64,000 bases of DNA from Aerococcus sp. Group 1 (GCF_000193205.1 NC_015278.1:1054001-1118000); one strand, 5' to 3'; numbered from the stretch's first letter, positions 19,400 through 30,365 are shown. Made by a program: numbers and translations. Notes: generated by a model from the letters alone, not told the origin.

Positions 19400-21717
19400 A
19401 TGCTAAAGGCAAATTATGATTGGCAATTAAGACCAAGTTTTGATCAATCTGACCTAGAAAAAGAGCAAGTGATTAAGGAAACTCAATTATCGCCACTCCT
19501 GGTCGATTTACTTTTTCAGAGAGGGAAACAAAACACTCAAGAAATTAATGATTTTTTGAGTGAAAAAGCTCATTTTCACGATCCCTTTCTACTCCATGAT
19601 ATGCAGAAAGCCATTGATCGCTTAGAAGAAGCTGTTAGAAATAATGAACTCATATTAATCTATGGCGACTATGATGCTGATGGAATTACAGCAACCACGA
19701 TTCTCTATGAACTTTTAGAATCTATAGGGGCTAACGTAACGTATTACTTACCAGACCGCTTTGTAGATGGCTATGGGCCCAATAAGGAAGTGTATGCTTA
19801 CTACATTAAGCAAGGGGTCCAATTAATTTTAACCTGTGATAATGGTGTTGCCGGTCATGAGGCAGTGAAATATGCCGAAGATGCTGGCGTTAATGTCATT
19901 ATCACTGACCACCATGAAATTGGAAACACTTTACCTGATGCCTATGCTATTGTTCATCCCAGACACCCTGAGGGGAATTATCCCTTTGATGATTTATGTG
20001 GAGCTGGAGTAGCCTTTAAGTTAGCCCAAGCGATGACCGGTAGCTTACCAGTCGAATATTTGGATGTCTGTGCGATTGGAACAATCGCTGACCTGGTTCG
20101 TTTAGAGGATGAAAATCGCAGCATTGTTCAGCAAGGCTTAAAGATTATGGCTCATAGTGAAAGAATCGGTCTAATGACTTTAATGAAAAATCAAAACATT
20201 GATCTAAACCATATCGATGAAGAAACTATCGCCTTTAACATAGCTCCACGACTTAATGCCTTAGGTCGCTTAGCTTCGGCTAAACCAGGAGTTGAACTAC
20301 TCACGAGTTTCGACCCGGATTATTGTCAGGAATTAGTTAATACCATTGAAACGACCAATCAAAAACGACGAGCAATTGTTGACTTGGTTAGTCAGCAAGC
20401 GATTCAGACAGTCGAAGAGTGGGAAGAATTACCAGAAATTATCATTTTATCTCATTCCAATTGGCATGAGGGGGTTCTAGGTATTGTGGCTAGTCGACTG
20501 GTAGAGCGCTATCAGCGGCCTAGTATCATTTTAAATTATAATGCTGAGAAGGCAGAATATAAGGGTTCAGGTCGTTCAGTTGCAGGAATCAACCTCTTCA
20601 AGCTTCTCCAAGCTGCAAAGGAATATGCCCCTAAGAGCGGGGGACACGCCATGGCAGCTGGTATGACCATTGCTGAAGACCAATTTGAAGCTTGGAAAGC
20701 GGCAATCTATCAAGCAGTTGAGCCCTTCAAAGAGCGATTACAAGGGAAGATTCCTTTAACAATTGACGCCAAGATTACTGCCGATCAATTGACCTTAGAA
20801 AATATTCAGGAGCTTAATCGCTTAAAACCATTTGGTACAGCTAATCCCAAGCCTATATTTTTAATCGAAAATGAATCGATCTCAACGCCACAGCAATTAG
20901 GAAAAGATAAGAACACCTTAAAATTTTCTTTGACTAAGGAAAATAAACAGCTAGAAGTTATCGGCTTTCAGAAGGGGAATTTGGCTAATTATTTACAGAC
21001 TGGTCAAAGTGTTGATTTGGTTGTCGAAGCATCAATTAATACCTGGCAGGGAAAAAGTCGACCACAAGCCATTTTACTCGATATGGCTAGCGACCAAAAA
21101 ATAATCGTTGACTGGCGGAGAGAAAAAATCCTGACCTTATTTTTTCCCTTTCCCAAAGTTATTATTATTTTGAAAGCAAGTCCTTAATCGCTCAATATAA
21201 GGAGCAGATTCCTAGTCAATCTTGTTTAATAGGGGAAGAAGACTTGAAGCAGAGCAGGGAACATTATAGCCAGTTAGTTATTTTTGAACTACCAAAAAAT
21301 TTGCAAAAGCTAAGAGACTTCGTTCATAATGAGAATATAGAAACGATCTATCTGTTTTCATATAGTCCGATATCAGCAAGAAAAATTGGTATGCCCAATC
21401 GCGATCAATTTGCTCTGCTTTATCGTTATTTCATTTTCTATAAAGAACTTGATTTGACCGAGAAAAAGGCAGACTTGGCTAGGTATTTAAAGCTACCGCT
21501 CCCTCTTCTTAACTTATTGCTAAAAGTTTTAGTTGAAGCAGAGCTTTTAGAACAAGATGGCCAGATTTATCGTATTCGACCAGGTCAGAATAAGATCGAT
21601 TTAAAAGAGTCAACCAGCCTAAAAAATTGGGCAAAGCAAATCGAAAAAGAAAACTTTCTTTTAAATGAAACCATTGATAATTTAACACGGTATTTTTTCC
21701 AGGAGGATAATTTATGA
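19400..21717 (+). pseudogene. recJ: Single-stranded-DNA exonuclease RecJ, frameshifted in an A6 run
   Basis: The first 580 or so codons carry the DHH-family motifs DYDADGITATT and TDHHE, the DHHA1 region (SGGHAMAAGM) and the OB fold. The frame then breaks at the A run 21123-21128, reading 20-odd wrong residues to a stop at 21187. Adding one A lets translation run on through the C-terminal RecJ domain to 21717. The resulting gene of about 773 codons has the length expected for Lactobacillales RecJ. The stop overlaps the apt start (ATGA). As written, a truncated enzyme keeping the catalytic core would be made. Confidence 0.88.
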
Positions 21718-22229
21718 ACTTAAAAGACTACATTAAGGATATACCTAATTTCCCTGAGGAAGGCATTATATTTAGAGATATTACGCCTTTACTCCAGGAC
21801 CCTGAGGCTTTTCAATATACAGTTGATAAAATTGCAGATTTTGCTCGTGAAAAATCAGCAGATGTGATCATAGGTCCAGAGGCTAGGGGCTTTATCGTTG
21901 GCTGTCCAGTAGCTTATGCTTTAAACAAGGGCTTCGTTCCTGCCCGAAAAAAGAATAAATTACCTCGTGAAAAAGTCAGCATTGAATATGATTTAGAATA
22001 TGGAAGCAATACTATTGAAATTCATAAAGATGCTATTCAACCTGGGCAAAAAGTCCTCATTGTTGATGATCTCTTGGCCACTGGAGGGACCATTCGTGGC
22101 ACTAAAAAATTAGTTGAAGAACTTGGTGGGGAAGTCGTTGGCGCTGCCTTTATTATTGAATTAGAAAACCTAAAAGGCCGTCAACTAATCAATGATTTAG
22201 ATATTTTGGCCCTCATTAATTATGACTAA
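21714..22229 (+). CDS. apt: Adenine phosphoribosyltransferase
   Basis: The 171-aa PRTase converts adenine and PRPP to AMP. The PRPP-binding motif [14 protein letters not shown] is intact, as are [11 protein letters not shown] and [10 protein letters not shown]. It follows recJ with an ATGA overlap, the standard neighbourhood. AGGAGG precedes the start. Confidence 0.96.
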   Translation: MNLKDYIKDIPNFPEEGIIFRDITPLLQDPEAFQYTVDKIADFAREKSADVIIGPEARGFIVGCPVAYALNKGFVPARKKNKLPREKVSIEYDLEYGSNTIEIHKDAIQPGQKVLIVDDLLATGGTIRGTKKLVEELGGEVVGAAFIIELENLKGRQLINDLDILALINYD

Positions 22230-22264
22230 TGGTATCCAGATACTATAAAGCTTATAATCCAAAT

Positions 22265-22310
22265 AAAACCGCTCTCTAAGTCAGTTACACGGACTTAGAG
22301 AGCGGTTTTT
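22265..22310. terminator. Bidirectional terminator between apt and lexA
   Basis: An 18-bp perfect stem (arms 22265-22282 and 22292-22309) has an A-run on the left and a T-run on the right, so it works for apt (plus) and lexA (minus). Confidence 0.92.
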
Positions 22311-22313
22311 GCT

Positions 22314-22925
22314 TTAAAAAGTATGTTCACGGTAAAGGCTAACGACTTTACCTAATATGGTGACGTCATCAAGAATTATTGGCTCTAAACTAGCATTCTC
22401 AGGTTGGAGGCGGAAGTGACCGTTTTCTTTGAAGAAACGTTTACAGGTAGCTTCGTCATCATCTGTCATAGCAATAACAATATCACCATTAGATGCCGAA
22501 CTTTGTTGGCGAACAATGACATAGTCACCATCAAGGATACCTGTTTCGATCATACTTTCTCCGCGAATTTGCAACATGAAATATTCGCCATCTTGACTAT
22601 TAAGACTTGGTGGGGTGGGGAAATAGCCGTCAACGTCTTCATAGGCATCAATAGGCTGTCCAGCAGTAACCGTACCGATAATAGGAATACCGGGTTGGTC
22701 CACGCCTAACATCTTTAAACCTTTATGGGTAATTTCCAAGGCTCTGGGTTTGGTAGAATCTTTGAATAAATAACCACCTGCTTCCAAGCGATTAAGATGG
22801 CCGTGAACAGTTGAGGTTGATGCTAACCCTACTTGGTCACATATTTCTCTAACCGTAGGGGGATAGCCCTGATTTTTTACACTATCATAAATGCATTGTA
22901 AGACTTGTAAGGGTCTTTCTTTCAT
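22314..22925 (-). CDS. lexA: SOS repressor LexA
   Basis: The 203-aa repressor has an N-terminal winged helix ([20 protein letters not shown]) and a C-terminal S24 peptidase domain. That domain has the Ala-Gly cleavage site in GTVTAGQP, nucleophile Ser in RGESMIE and a catalytic Lys in the CKRFF region. RecA filaments trigger self-cleavage. A TGA lies two codons before the ATG, so no longer start is possible. It is autoregulated through the box described at 23047. Confidence 0.96.
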   Translation of the reverse strand: MKERPLQVLQCIYDSVKNQGYPPTVREICDQVGLASTSTVHGHLNRLEAGGYLFKDSTKPRALEITHKGLKMLGVDQPGIPIIGTVTAGQPIDAYEDVDGYFPTPPSLNSQDGEYFMLQIRGESMIETGILDGDYVIVRQQSSASNGDIVIAMTDDDEATCKRFFKENGHFRLQPENASLEPIILDDVTILGKVVSLYREHTF

Positions 22926-23020
22926 ATTGTTTCACCGAAACTTTCCATATATATATTATCCGAGTCATTTCATTTTTATCTACTATAAAAATGGATCAAG
23001 CGATTCTAATTCGTGCTTTT

Positions 23021-23060
23021 ATTGTAGCATAGCTCGAAATTTTGTGCAAACGTGCGTTCG
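23021..23060 (-). promoter_or_regulatory. lexA promoter with overlapping LexA (Cheo-type) operator
   Basis: Read on the minus strand, the operator CGAACGCACGTTTG (23060 down to 23047) matches the Bacillus SOS consensus CGAACN4GTTYG. It runs into the -35 TTGCAC (23049-23044), followed by a 17-nt spacer and -10 TACAAT (23026-23021). Bound LexA would block the -35. Confidence 0.88.
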
Positions 23061-23074
23061 TTTCTTTTGCTTGA

Positions 23075-24730
23075 TTAAGCAAGTAAATGGGCATCAGGAC
23101 TTACGAAGACTGTTTTTTGCTCAAAGTAATTAACAAGGCCAGGTTTAGCGCCATTAGTTTTTTTAACATGCTTGACCTGTGTATAATCTACGGGGACATT
23201 GTTGGCCTGCCGGTATTTAGAAAAATAGGCGGCATATGTTGCTGCTTCGATGATTTCCTCATCACTAGGTTGGTCAGTTTCTAATATCACATGGCTGCCT
23301 GGAATATCTTTAACGTGAAACCAGTAGTGGTTTTTCTTAGCCCGTCTTGTGGTTAGTTCATCATTTTGCGTATTATTACGGCCAACAAGGATAGTGTTTC
23401 CTAAACTTGTTTGATACTGTCTCGGTTTTAAAGGTTTCTTGCGCTTATGGTGATTATGTTTTTGTTGTTTAATATAGCCTTCACGGATAAGTTCTTGACG
23501 AATATCTTCTAATTCATTGGGTTCAGCAATTTCAATTTGATCTTTAACGCTTTCTAAATAATCTAATTCTGCCTGGGCAATTTGGCTTTGTTCCTTAATA
23601 TGCTGTTTTGCTGTATTTAGTTTGCGATAACGTTGGAAATATTTTTGGGCATTTTGGGAAGGTTCTAGTAAAGGATCCAGTGCGATATCGATGAGCTTAT
23701 TATTAGCGTAATAGTTAGGTAATTGGACACTAGTCATTCCCTTTTCCACTTGAAAGAGGTAAGTGGTCAAAATTTCACCTTTTATTTGATAGTCTTCAGC
23801 CTGTTTACTTTTTTCCATATCTTGCTTAAGATTAGCTAATTTACGGTGGTTATGCTTAATCCGTTGAGCAACAACCTGGCTAATTTGTTCACTCACCTGG
23901 TTGACCCGAGAAAAGAGGGCTTTCTTTTCATAGTAGTCATCGAGGAGCTGGGAAAAGGATTCGTAACTAGTTTGCATTCCGCCTAGAGTATAATAGGGGA
24001 AGGCAGTTGCAATGACCTGACCGTCATTTTGACTTAGGGTTGGCTTTGGTTGATTAAAATCATTGAGAAAGGCAGTAAAAGTCGTACCTTTATTTTGGGA
24101 TTCAGTCAGTCTCTGGGCTAATTCTGCCGCGCTATCTTTGCCAAATCCCATAAAGGTTTTCTGTATCTCTTTAGCATCAGCCTTAAGCTTATATTCATTG
24201 GGGTTGATAGTAAACGGATTGACCTTATCCCCTTGAGGAGGCAAATGGTAAGTAGCTCCTGGTAGGAGGGTACGGAAACGGTTTTGGCTAATGTCTATTT
24301 TGGTGATGAGGTCGGCAATTTTACCATCCTGATTAAGAACTAGGATATTACTGCGTCTACCCATGACTTCAATAATGAGTTTATAGGGTTCACTAATCCC
24401 CAATTCATTTTTGCTTTCAATACTGATAATAATTATGCGGTCGTTTTCATATTGACTGAAATCGATAATCTTTCCTCCATCAATATGTTTACGTAAAAAC
24501 ATACAAAAATTGGGTGGGGTATCCGGCACACTGTATTGGTGATTAGTTAGCTGAACACGGGGGGCTTGGGGTGTCACAGCGAGCAATAATTTATAATTTT
24601 TGCGATTTGACCGAACGGTAAGAAGAATTTCTTGGTCGTAGGGCTGTTGCACCTTTGAGATTCTTCCCCCGGCCAAGCAAGCGTTTAATTCTTGTATAAG
24701 TCCATGAATGAATAGTCCATCATAAGACAT
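23075..24730 (-). CDS. rqcH: Ribosome quality-control factor RqcH (NFACT family; FbpA-like)
   Basis: The 551-aa protein has the NFACT-N domain (YDGLFIHGLIQEL, GGRISKVQQPYDQEI), two central coiled-coil segments rich in Lys/Gln/Glu, and the C-terminal NFACT-R domain (YWFHVKDIPGSHVIL). RqcH/Rqc2 homologues bind obstructed 50S subunits and add alanine tails to stalled peptides. Older annotations call this a fibronectin-binding protein. It reads towards lexA but the lexA promoter lies in the gap. Confidence 0.93.
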   Translation of the reverse strand: MSYDGLFIHGLIQELNACLAGGRISKVQQPYDQEILLTVRSNRKNYKLLLAVTPQAPRVQLTNHQYSVPDTPPNFCMFLRKHIDGGKIIDFSQYENDRIIIISIESKNELGISEPYKLIIEVMGRRSNILVLNQDGKIADLITKIDISQNRFRTLLPGATYHLPPQGDKVNPFTINPNEYKLKADAKEIQKTFMGFGKDSAAELAQRLTESQNKGTTFTAFLNDFNQPKPTLSQNDGQVIATAFPYYTLGGMQTSYESFSQLLDDYYEKKALFSRVNQVSEQISQVVAQRIKHNHRKLANLKQDMEKSKQAEDYQIKGEILTTYLFQVEKGMTSVQLPNYYANNKLIDIALDPLLEPSQNAQKYFQRYRKLNTAKQHIKEQSQIAQAELDYLESVKDQIEIAEPNELEDIRQELIREGYIKQQKHNHHKRKKPLKPRQYQTSLGNTILVGRNNTQNDELTTRRAKKNHYWFHVKDIPGSHVILETDQPSDEEIIEAATYAAYFSKYRQANNVPVDYTQVKHVKKTNGAKPGLVNYFEQKTVFVSPDAHLLA

Positions 24731-24830
24731 GGAATCACCTACTTTCCTAGCTTATCATTATAGCAAAGAAGCCCAGAAATTGCTAAAAACCTTGATTGTA
24801 AGCCTTATCTTTTCGTTTATAACCTAATTA

Positions 24831-24839
24831 TGCTATAAT
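24831..24839 (+). promoter_or_regulatory. Extended -10 promoter
   Basis: TG-C-TATAAT at 24831-24839 lies 31 nt before the PNPOx-like gene. An A-rich leader contains its AAAGGA ribosome binding site. No good -35 is visible. Confidence 0.55.
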
Positions 24840-24870
24840 GATGATAAAGTAATGAGAAAGGAATGATTAT

Positions 24871-25293
24871 ATGGAATTAAAAGATTATATGAATGTTCTT
24901 GAAAATATTGGGGCTTGTGTTTTCTCAACCGTAAATGAAGACGGAGAAGCAGATGCACGTTACGCTAATGTTGGGGTAGCGAATGAACACGGGGTATTCT
25001 TCATGACAGCTCCTACCACTAACTTTTATAAACAATTAACCAATAATCCTAAGATTGCCATTACTGGTATGTTAAAAGAGGATGGTATAGAAGTAATTCG
25101 TTTACAAGGTACTGTTCGTGAAATTGGTAAAGAACATCTTGAAGCAATCTTGAAAGACAACCCATTTGTACAAGATGTTTATCCTGATGAAGAAGAACGT
25201 TCAACCGTTCAAGCCTTCCAATTATATAAAGGAGAAGGTTCATACCAACACCTTCAAAACCACGTTAAGGAAGAATTTTCTTTTGGTGAATAA
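24871..25293 (+). CDS. Pyridoxamine 5'-phosphate oxidase-like flavin-binding protein
   Basis: The 140-aa protein has the split-barrel fold of the PNPOx-like superfamily (FSTVNEDGEADARYA, FFMTAPTTNFYKQL). Most short relatives bind FMN or F420 and have unknown reductase activity. It is a single-gene unit with its own promoter and terminator. It is not a true PdxH, which is longer. Confidence 0.82.
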   Translation: MELKDYMNVLENIGACVFSTVNEDGEADARYANVGVANEHGVFFMTAPTTNFYKQLTNNPKIAITGMLKEDGIEVIRLQGTVREIGKEHLEAILKDNPFVQDVYPDEEERSTVQAFQLYKGEGSYQHLQNHVKEEFSFGE

Positions 25294-25309
25294 TTAAGAA
25301 CGTTCTAAA

Positions 25310-25336
25310 GGGCTGTGACCTATCACAGTCCTTTTT
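25310..25336 (+). terminator. Intrinsic terminator after PNPOx-like gene
   Basis: A 9-bp stem (25310-25318 with 25323-25331, one G-U pair) has a 4-nt loop and is followed by a T5 run. Confidence 0.82.
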
Positions 25337-25388
25337 ATTGGTTATTATTTTTATAAAAAATGTGGAAAATTACACCAAATAAGATTGA

Positions 25389-25579
25389 TTGAATTTAGAT
25401 TATATTTTGCGCTATAAGCTTTCTTCAGAGTTCTAGCGCTTTCTTTTACCTATAATATAATCACCCAATGACTACTTATACTGAGTAATTCCTTTTAAGC
25501 TAAGTGTCAAAAAGAAATATAGCTATGTAAAGCAAGCCCTCCAAACTATACTTCGAGTAGTTAGGAGGGTTTTTATTTA
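25389..25579 (+). ncRNA. Candidate small RNA or orphan transcription unit
   Basis: The 396-nt gap before comEB holds a second, separate terminator: stem 25537-25548 with 25558-25570, interrupted by one A-A mismatch, then T5. No ORF lies between the two terminators. A promoter-like TTGAAT (25389-25394) / 18 nt / TATAAG (25413-25418), and also TATAAT at 25451, could start a transcript of about 120-155 nt ending at that terminator. This is inference from signals only and I recognise no known RNA family. Confidence 0.35.
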
Positions 25580-25652
25580 CTTTTTATAGTTATTTTACAA
25601 GAAGGATAAATTAATATTTAACGTTTACATTTCTTTTCACGGCTCTAAGCTT

Positions 25653-25661
25653 TGGTATAAT
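25653..25661 (+). promoter_or_regulatory. Extended -10 promoter of comEB
   Basis: TG-G-TATAAT at 25653-25661 lies 28 nt upstream of the comEB ATG, with a GGGGGA ribosome binding site between. Confidence 0.6.
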
Positions 25662-25689
25662 GAGGGTATCAATAATTAGGGGGATAGTC

Positions 25690-26202
25690 ATGAAGCGTAT
25701 ACCTTGGGATCAGTATTTTTTATCACAAGCCTTGGTTTTATCGATGCGGAGCACTTGTGACCGTTTGATGGTAGGGGCTGTGATCGTTAGAGATAATCGT
25801 GTTATCGCTGGGGGTTACAATGGGTCTGTCAGTGGAGAAACCCATTGTAGTGAAGGGGGATGTTATTTGGAAGATGGGCATTGTGTGCGTACGATCCATG
25901 CTGAAATGAATGCGATTATTCAGTGTGCTAAATTTGGAGTTTCTACTGAGGGCGCTGAAATCTATGTAACACACTTTCCTTGCTTGCCTTGTACCAAGCA
26001 AATTATTCAAGCTGGGATAAAAAAAGTTTCTTATCTCTATGATTACCATAATCATCCTTACGCCCTGGAACTCTACCAAAAAACCGGAGTAACGGTCTGG
26101 AAGAGACAGTTAGAAGATGACTTCTTCCATCAACTTCACCAACAAAATTTACTCAATTGTGAGAAGGAAAAACAGAGTAAAGAAAAGAATTCGTTTTCAT
26201 AA
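25690..26202 (+). CDS. comEB: Deoxycytidylate (dCMP) deaminase, ComEB family
   Basis: The 170-aa cytidine-deaminase-fold enzyme has the zinc motifs TIHAEMNAI (catalytic HAE) and PCLPC. Residues near the N-terminus (MRSTCDRLMVGAVIV) are typical of dCMP deaminase. It makes dUMP for thymidylate synthesis. The ATG at 25690 follows AGGGGGA; an upstream in-frame start at 25660 overlaps the -10. No comEA or comEC lies next to it. Confidence 0.92.
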   Translation: MKRIPWDQYFLSQALVLSMRSTCDRLMVGAVIVRDNRVIAGGYNGSVSGETHCSEGGCYLEDGHCVRTIHAEMNAIIQCAKFGVSTEGAEIYVTHFPCLPCTKQIIQAGIKKVSYLYDYHNHPYALELYQKTGVTVWKRQLEDDFFHQLHQQNLLNCEKEKQSKEKNSFS

Positions 26203-26240
26203 TCAGAATTGTCTGACATCTAATTCATTATCTGCTATAA

Positions 26241-27668
<1,428 letters not shown>

Positions 27669-27693
27669 TCCTTTTAAAAAGAGTATATTGTTG

Positions 27694-27724
27694 AAAAAGA
27701 GCGATGATTAAAATCGCTCTTTTT
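27694..27724 (+). terminator. Intrinsic terminator after gdhA
   Basis: A 12-bp stem (27694-27705 with 27713-27724) has a 7-nt loop, an A-run 5' and a T-run 3'. Confidence 0.9.
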
Positions 27725-27765
27725 CGTAATCAAATTATACTGGGCAAAGAGAAAGGGATGAGCAA

Positions 27766-28623
27766 ATGGAGAAAGTTGAAATTGATAAATCTGAAATTAT
27801 TCAACATTTTCCCAAGCGCCAAGCCAATTCATATAAGGGTGACTACGGCAATGTTGTTCTGATCGGAGGCAATCAGTCCATGGGTGGTGCAATTCAGATG
27901 GCCGCGATGGCCTGTGTCAATAGTGGAGCAGGACTGACGACTGTCTTTACCGATCCAGTAAACCGGCCTGCCATCCATAGCGTTATACCTGAAGTGATGG
28001 TTAGTGATTGGCGTCGGCAAGACAGCTTGAAGAAGGCCATTGAAAAGGCTGATGTGATCGGCATCGGGCCAGGATTTGGTCGCGACCATTCACGCTTTAA
28101 CCAGATTATGTTACTTATTAAACAAGTTATTGCTGAAAAAATATTGGTTATTGATGCCGATGCGATTTCTATTCTCAGTCAAAAAGACCAAGGCTTAGAC
28201 CAATTATCCCAGGCAAAATATCTCGTTTTGACTCCACATTATGGGGAGTGGGATCGCTTATCGCATGGTGAAATTTCCTATCATGATAATGAAGGCATTC
28301 AATCATTCGTTAACCAATATCAACTGAATTTGGTTCTTAAAGGAGCACCTAGCCGTTTATATTTTGCTGACCATTCAAACTTTTATCAATTAGCTATCGG
28401 CAATCCTGGTATGGCAATTGGTGGAATGGGTGATACCTTGACTGGGATGGTTTGTGGCTTTATGGGCCAATATACAGATCATGAAGCCGCTTTGAAGGCA
28501 GCGGCCTTTCTCCATAGTTATATTGCAGACCGCATTTACCAAGATCAATATATTGTTCGCCCTAGTCAAATCGCTGATCTCTTACCCAGAGTTATGAAAG
28601 AGATGGAGGCAGAACGTGAGTAA
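27766..28623 (+). CDS. nnrD: ADP-dependent NAD(P)H-hydrate dehydratase
   Basis: The 285-aa ribokinase-fold protein of the YjeF C-terminal (CARKD) family repairs damaged NAD(P)H hydrates. Signatures present are GDYGNVVLIGG near the N-terminus, TPHYGEWDRL and the GGMGDTLTGM anion-hole motif. The epimerase half (NnrE) found fused in many species is absent here. It overlaps ybaK by 8 nt. Confidence 0.92.
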   Translation: MEKVEIDKSEIIQHFPKRQANSYKGDYGNVVLIGGNQSMGGAIQMAAMACVNSGAGLTTVFTDPVNRPAIHSVIPEVMVSDWRRQDSLKKAIEKADVIGIGPGFGRDHSRFNQIMLLIKQVIAEKILVIDADAISILSQKDQGLDQLSQAKYLVLTPHYGEWDRLSHGEISYHDNEGIQSFVNQYQLNLVLKGAPSRLYFADHSNFYQLAIGNPGMAIGGMGDTLTGMVCGFMGQYTDHEAALKAAAFLHSYIADRIYQDQYIVRPSQIADLLPRVMKEMEAERE

Positions 28624-29074
28624 AAAGCACAAAAAAACCAATGCCATGCGCCTCTTAGACCAGGCCAAGATTCCTTACGAAGAAGCCATCATTCCATATA
28701 GAGATGGTAGTTTTCAACCACAAGCAGGGAAATCGTCCTACAAGACCTTGGTTGCCAGGAGCCATGACCATGAAATCATTGTATTTGTGATACCGCTTGA
28801 CCAAGAACTTGACCTTAAGCAATGTGCCCGTGTGATTAATAGTAAGCGAGTTGAATTAGTCCATGTCAAGGAACTATTGGATCTCACCGGCTATGTACGG
28901 GGCGGTTGTTCGCCTTTAGGCATGAAGAAAAAATATCGTACCTGGTACAATGACTCTTGTCTTGAGGAAGAGAAAATATTTGTCAGTGCCGGTGAACGGG
29001 GCAAACAAATCGGACTGGATCCTAAGGCTCTAATAGAAGTCACTCAGGGAAAGGTCGATCATTTGATTCGTTAG
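28616..29074 (+). CDS. ybaK: Cys-tRNA(Pro)/Cys-tRNA(Cys) deacylase YbaK/EbsC
   Basis: The 152-aa YbaK-family protein removes Cys mischarged onto tRNA-Pro. The conserved GYVRGGCSPLGMKK loop is present. The GTG start at 28616 has GGAGG 6 nt upstream inside nnrD. Its 3' end overlaps the 3' end of fthC, on the opposite strand, by 35 nt. An A7 run in codons 5-8 is in frame here. Confidence 0.93.
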   Translation: MSKKHKKTNAMRLLDQAKIPYEEAIIPYRDGSFQPQAGKSSYKTLVARSHDHEIIVFVIPLDQELDLKQCARVINSKRVELVHVKELLDLTGYVRGGCSPLGMKKKYRTWYNDSCLEEEKIFVSAGERGKQIGLDPKALIEVTQGKVDHLIR

Positions 29075-29638
29075 TCGAAAAGATACCACTTTCACTTATA
29101 ATGTAATCTGCTTTTATGTCATAGTCTTTGCAAGGAATATCTGAGGTCATTAGTTTATCAAAGTAAGGAATAATAGTTATTCCTTTAAAATCAGCCAAGA
29201 GGCGGTCATAATAGCCTCCACCGTAACCTAAACGTTGACCCTGGCGGTTACAACTTAAGCAGGGTAATATGATAAGATCAACCATACTAATGTCAGCTTG
29301 GGGACTATTAGCTTGAGGCTCCAAAATACCATATCTACTTTTTTGATAAGTGGTCGATTCATCAATATAGTGCAAATCTAGTGACTTTCCCTGAACTCGG
29401 GGAAGAACAATTTGAATTCCTTGCTTAAAACAAAAATTAATCAGTTTTTGGGTATTAAATTCAAAGGGCAGACTGGAAAAAAGAAATATACACTTAGCTT
29501 GATAAAAAATCGAAAAGTTGACTAATTGATGGCTAATGATTTCATTTGCCCAGTGATAATAAGACTGAGGAAGGGCTTGACGTTTGCATTTTATTTTTTG
29601 CGTAGACTAGCTTTTGCTTTATCGATTTCATCAGTCAT
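29040..29638 (-). pseudogene. fthC: 5-formyltetrahydrofolate cyclo-ligase, frameshifted in a T6 (minus-strand A6) run
   Basis: The gene starts at ATG 29638, overlapping the nth stop (ATGACTGA), with AAAGGAG upstream. After 15 codons it meets TAA because the homopolymer at 29594-29599 is one base short. Restoring one A gives an open frame of 200 codons. That frame includes FLFSSLPFEF, FKQGIQIVLPRVQ and the family signature RLGYGGGYYDR. The product would convert 5-formyl-THF to 5,10-methenyl-THF using ATP. As written, only a fragment lacking the N-terminal ATP-binding part could be made. Confidence 0.85.
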
Positions 29639-30278
29639 TTCGCTTTGTCTCCTTTTCTTGGTGGGGAAGTAATTGCGGGTAACGATAGCATTGAGGGTTA
29701 CGGGCAGTACAAATCGTCCTGCCAAAGGCAATTAAAGCATGGTGGGCATCCTTCCATTCACTAGCAGGCAGGACCTTAGTAATTCGTTTTTCCACTTCTC
29801 TTACCGTAGCATTTGGATCGACAAAGTGATGATGTTTTGCTATGCGACTAATGTGGGTATCGACAGCAAAGGCTGGCTGATCAAAGCCTAGACTGAGGAC
29901 GACACTGGCTGTTTTTCTCCCCACACCATTCAGACTTTCTAAATCTTTACGTTGACTGGGAACTTGGCCACTGTACTTGTCAATTAATTGTTGGCCCATT
30001 GCATGCAAATAACGCGCCTTACTATGATAAAGGCCTAGTTTGTTGATAAAGGGTTCAATATCCAGAGGGCTGGCCTTGGCCAAGTGTTTGGGCGTAGGAA
30101 AAGCTTTGAAAAGATCAGGGGTCACTTCATTAACCTTTTTATCGGTGGATTGAGCACTGAGCATCACAGCGATGAGTAATTGGTAAACAGAATTGAAGTT
30201 TAAGCTAGGGCCAGCGTCGGGAAAGAGGACCATAATTTCTTTCAGAACGGATAAAGTTTCTGAATCAGTTAAAAGCAA
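29631..30278 (-). CDS. nth: Endonuclease III (Nth family) lacking the complete Fe-S cysteine set
   Basis: This DNA glycosylase/AP lyase of about 215 aa has the helix-hairpin-helix LNGVGRKTA (catalytic Lys) and the catalytic Asp in AVDTHISR. The C-terminal iron-sulfur loop normally reads C-x6-C-x2-C-x5-C. Here it is CTARNPQC followed by YRYPQLLP, so the third and fourth cysteines are missing and a 4Fe-4S cluster is unlikely. TTG 30278 is the best-spaced start after AAAAGG; GTG 30287 overlaps that site. It is translationally coupled to fthC. Confidence 0.88.
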   Translation of the reverse strand: MLLTDSETLSVLKEIMVLFPDAGPSLNFNSVYQLLIAVMLSAQSTDKKVNEVTPDLFKAFPTPKHLAKASPLDIEPFINKLGLYHSKARYLHAMGQQLIDKYSGQVPSQRKDLESLNGVGRKTASVVLSLGFDQPAFAVDTHISRIAKHHHFVDPNATVREVEKRITKVLPASEWKDAHHALIAFGRTICTARNPQCYRYPQLLPHQEKETKRND

Positions 30279-30317
30279 TAAAAACACCTTTTCTATTAAA
30301 TCAAGTCAAGTCTGACT

Positions 30318-30353
30318 AAAAAAGAAGTTGGCAGGGTGGCCAGCTTCTTTTTT
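30318..30353. terminator. Terminator of the usp gene pair
   Basis: A 15-bp stem with one G-U pair (30318-30332 with 30339-30353) has A-rich and T-rich flanks. It lies just past the 3' end of the minus-strand usp genes and upstream of nth. Confidence 0.85.
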
Positions 30354-30365
30354 ATTAAGCAGGAA

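Noticed and set aside
25738..26079. Opposite-strand open frames inside comEB and other genes (for example 22404-22709, 40482-40844)
   Set aside because: They lie wholly within well-supported genes, lack ribosome binding sites and show no family features; shadow frames.
28628..28640. A7 run in ybaK as a further frameshift
   Set aside because: The frame is correct through the run and the protein is full length; used instead as a control for the homopolymer pattern.
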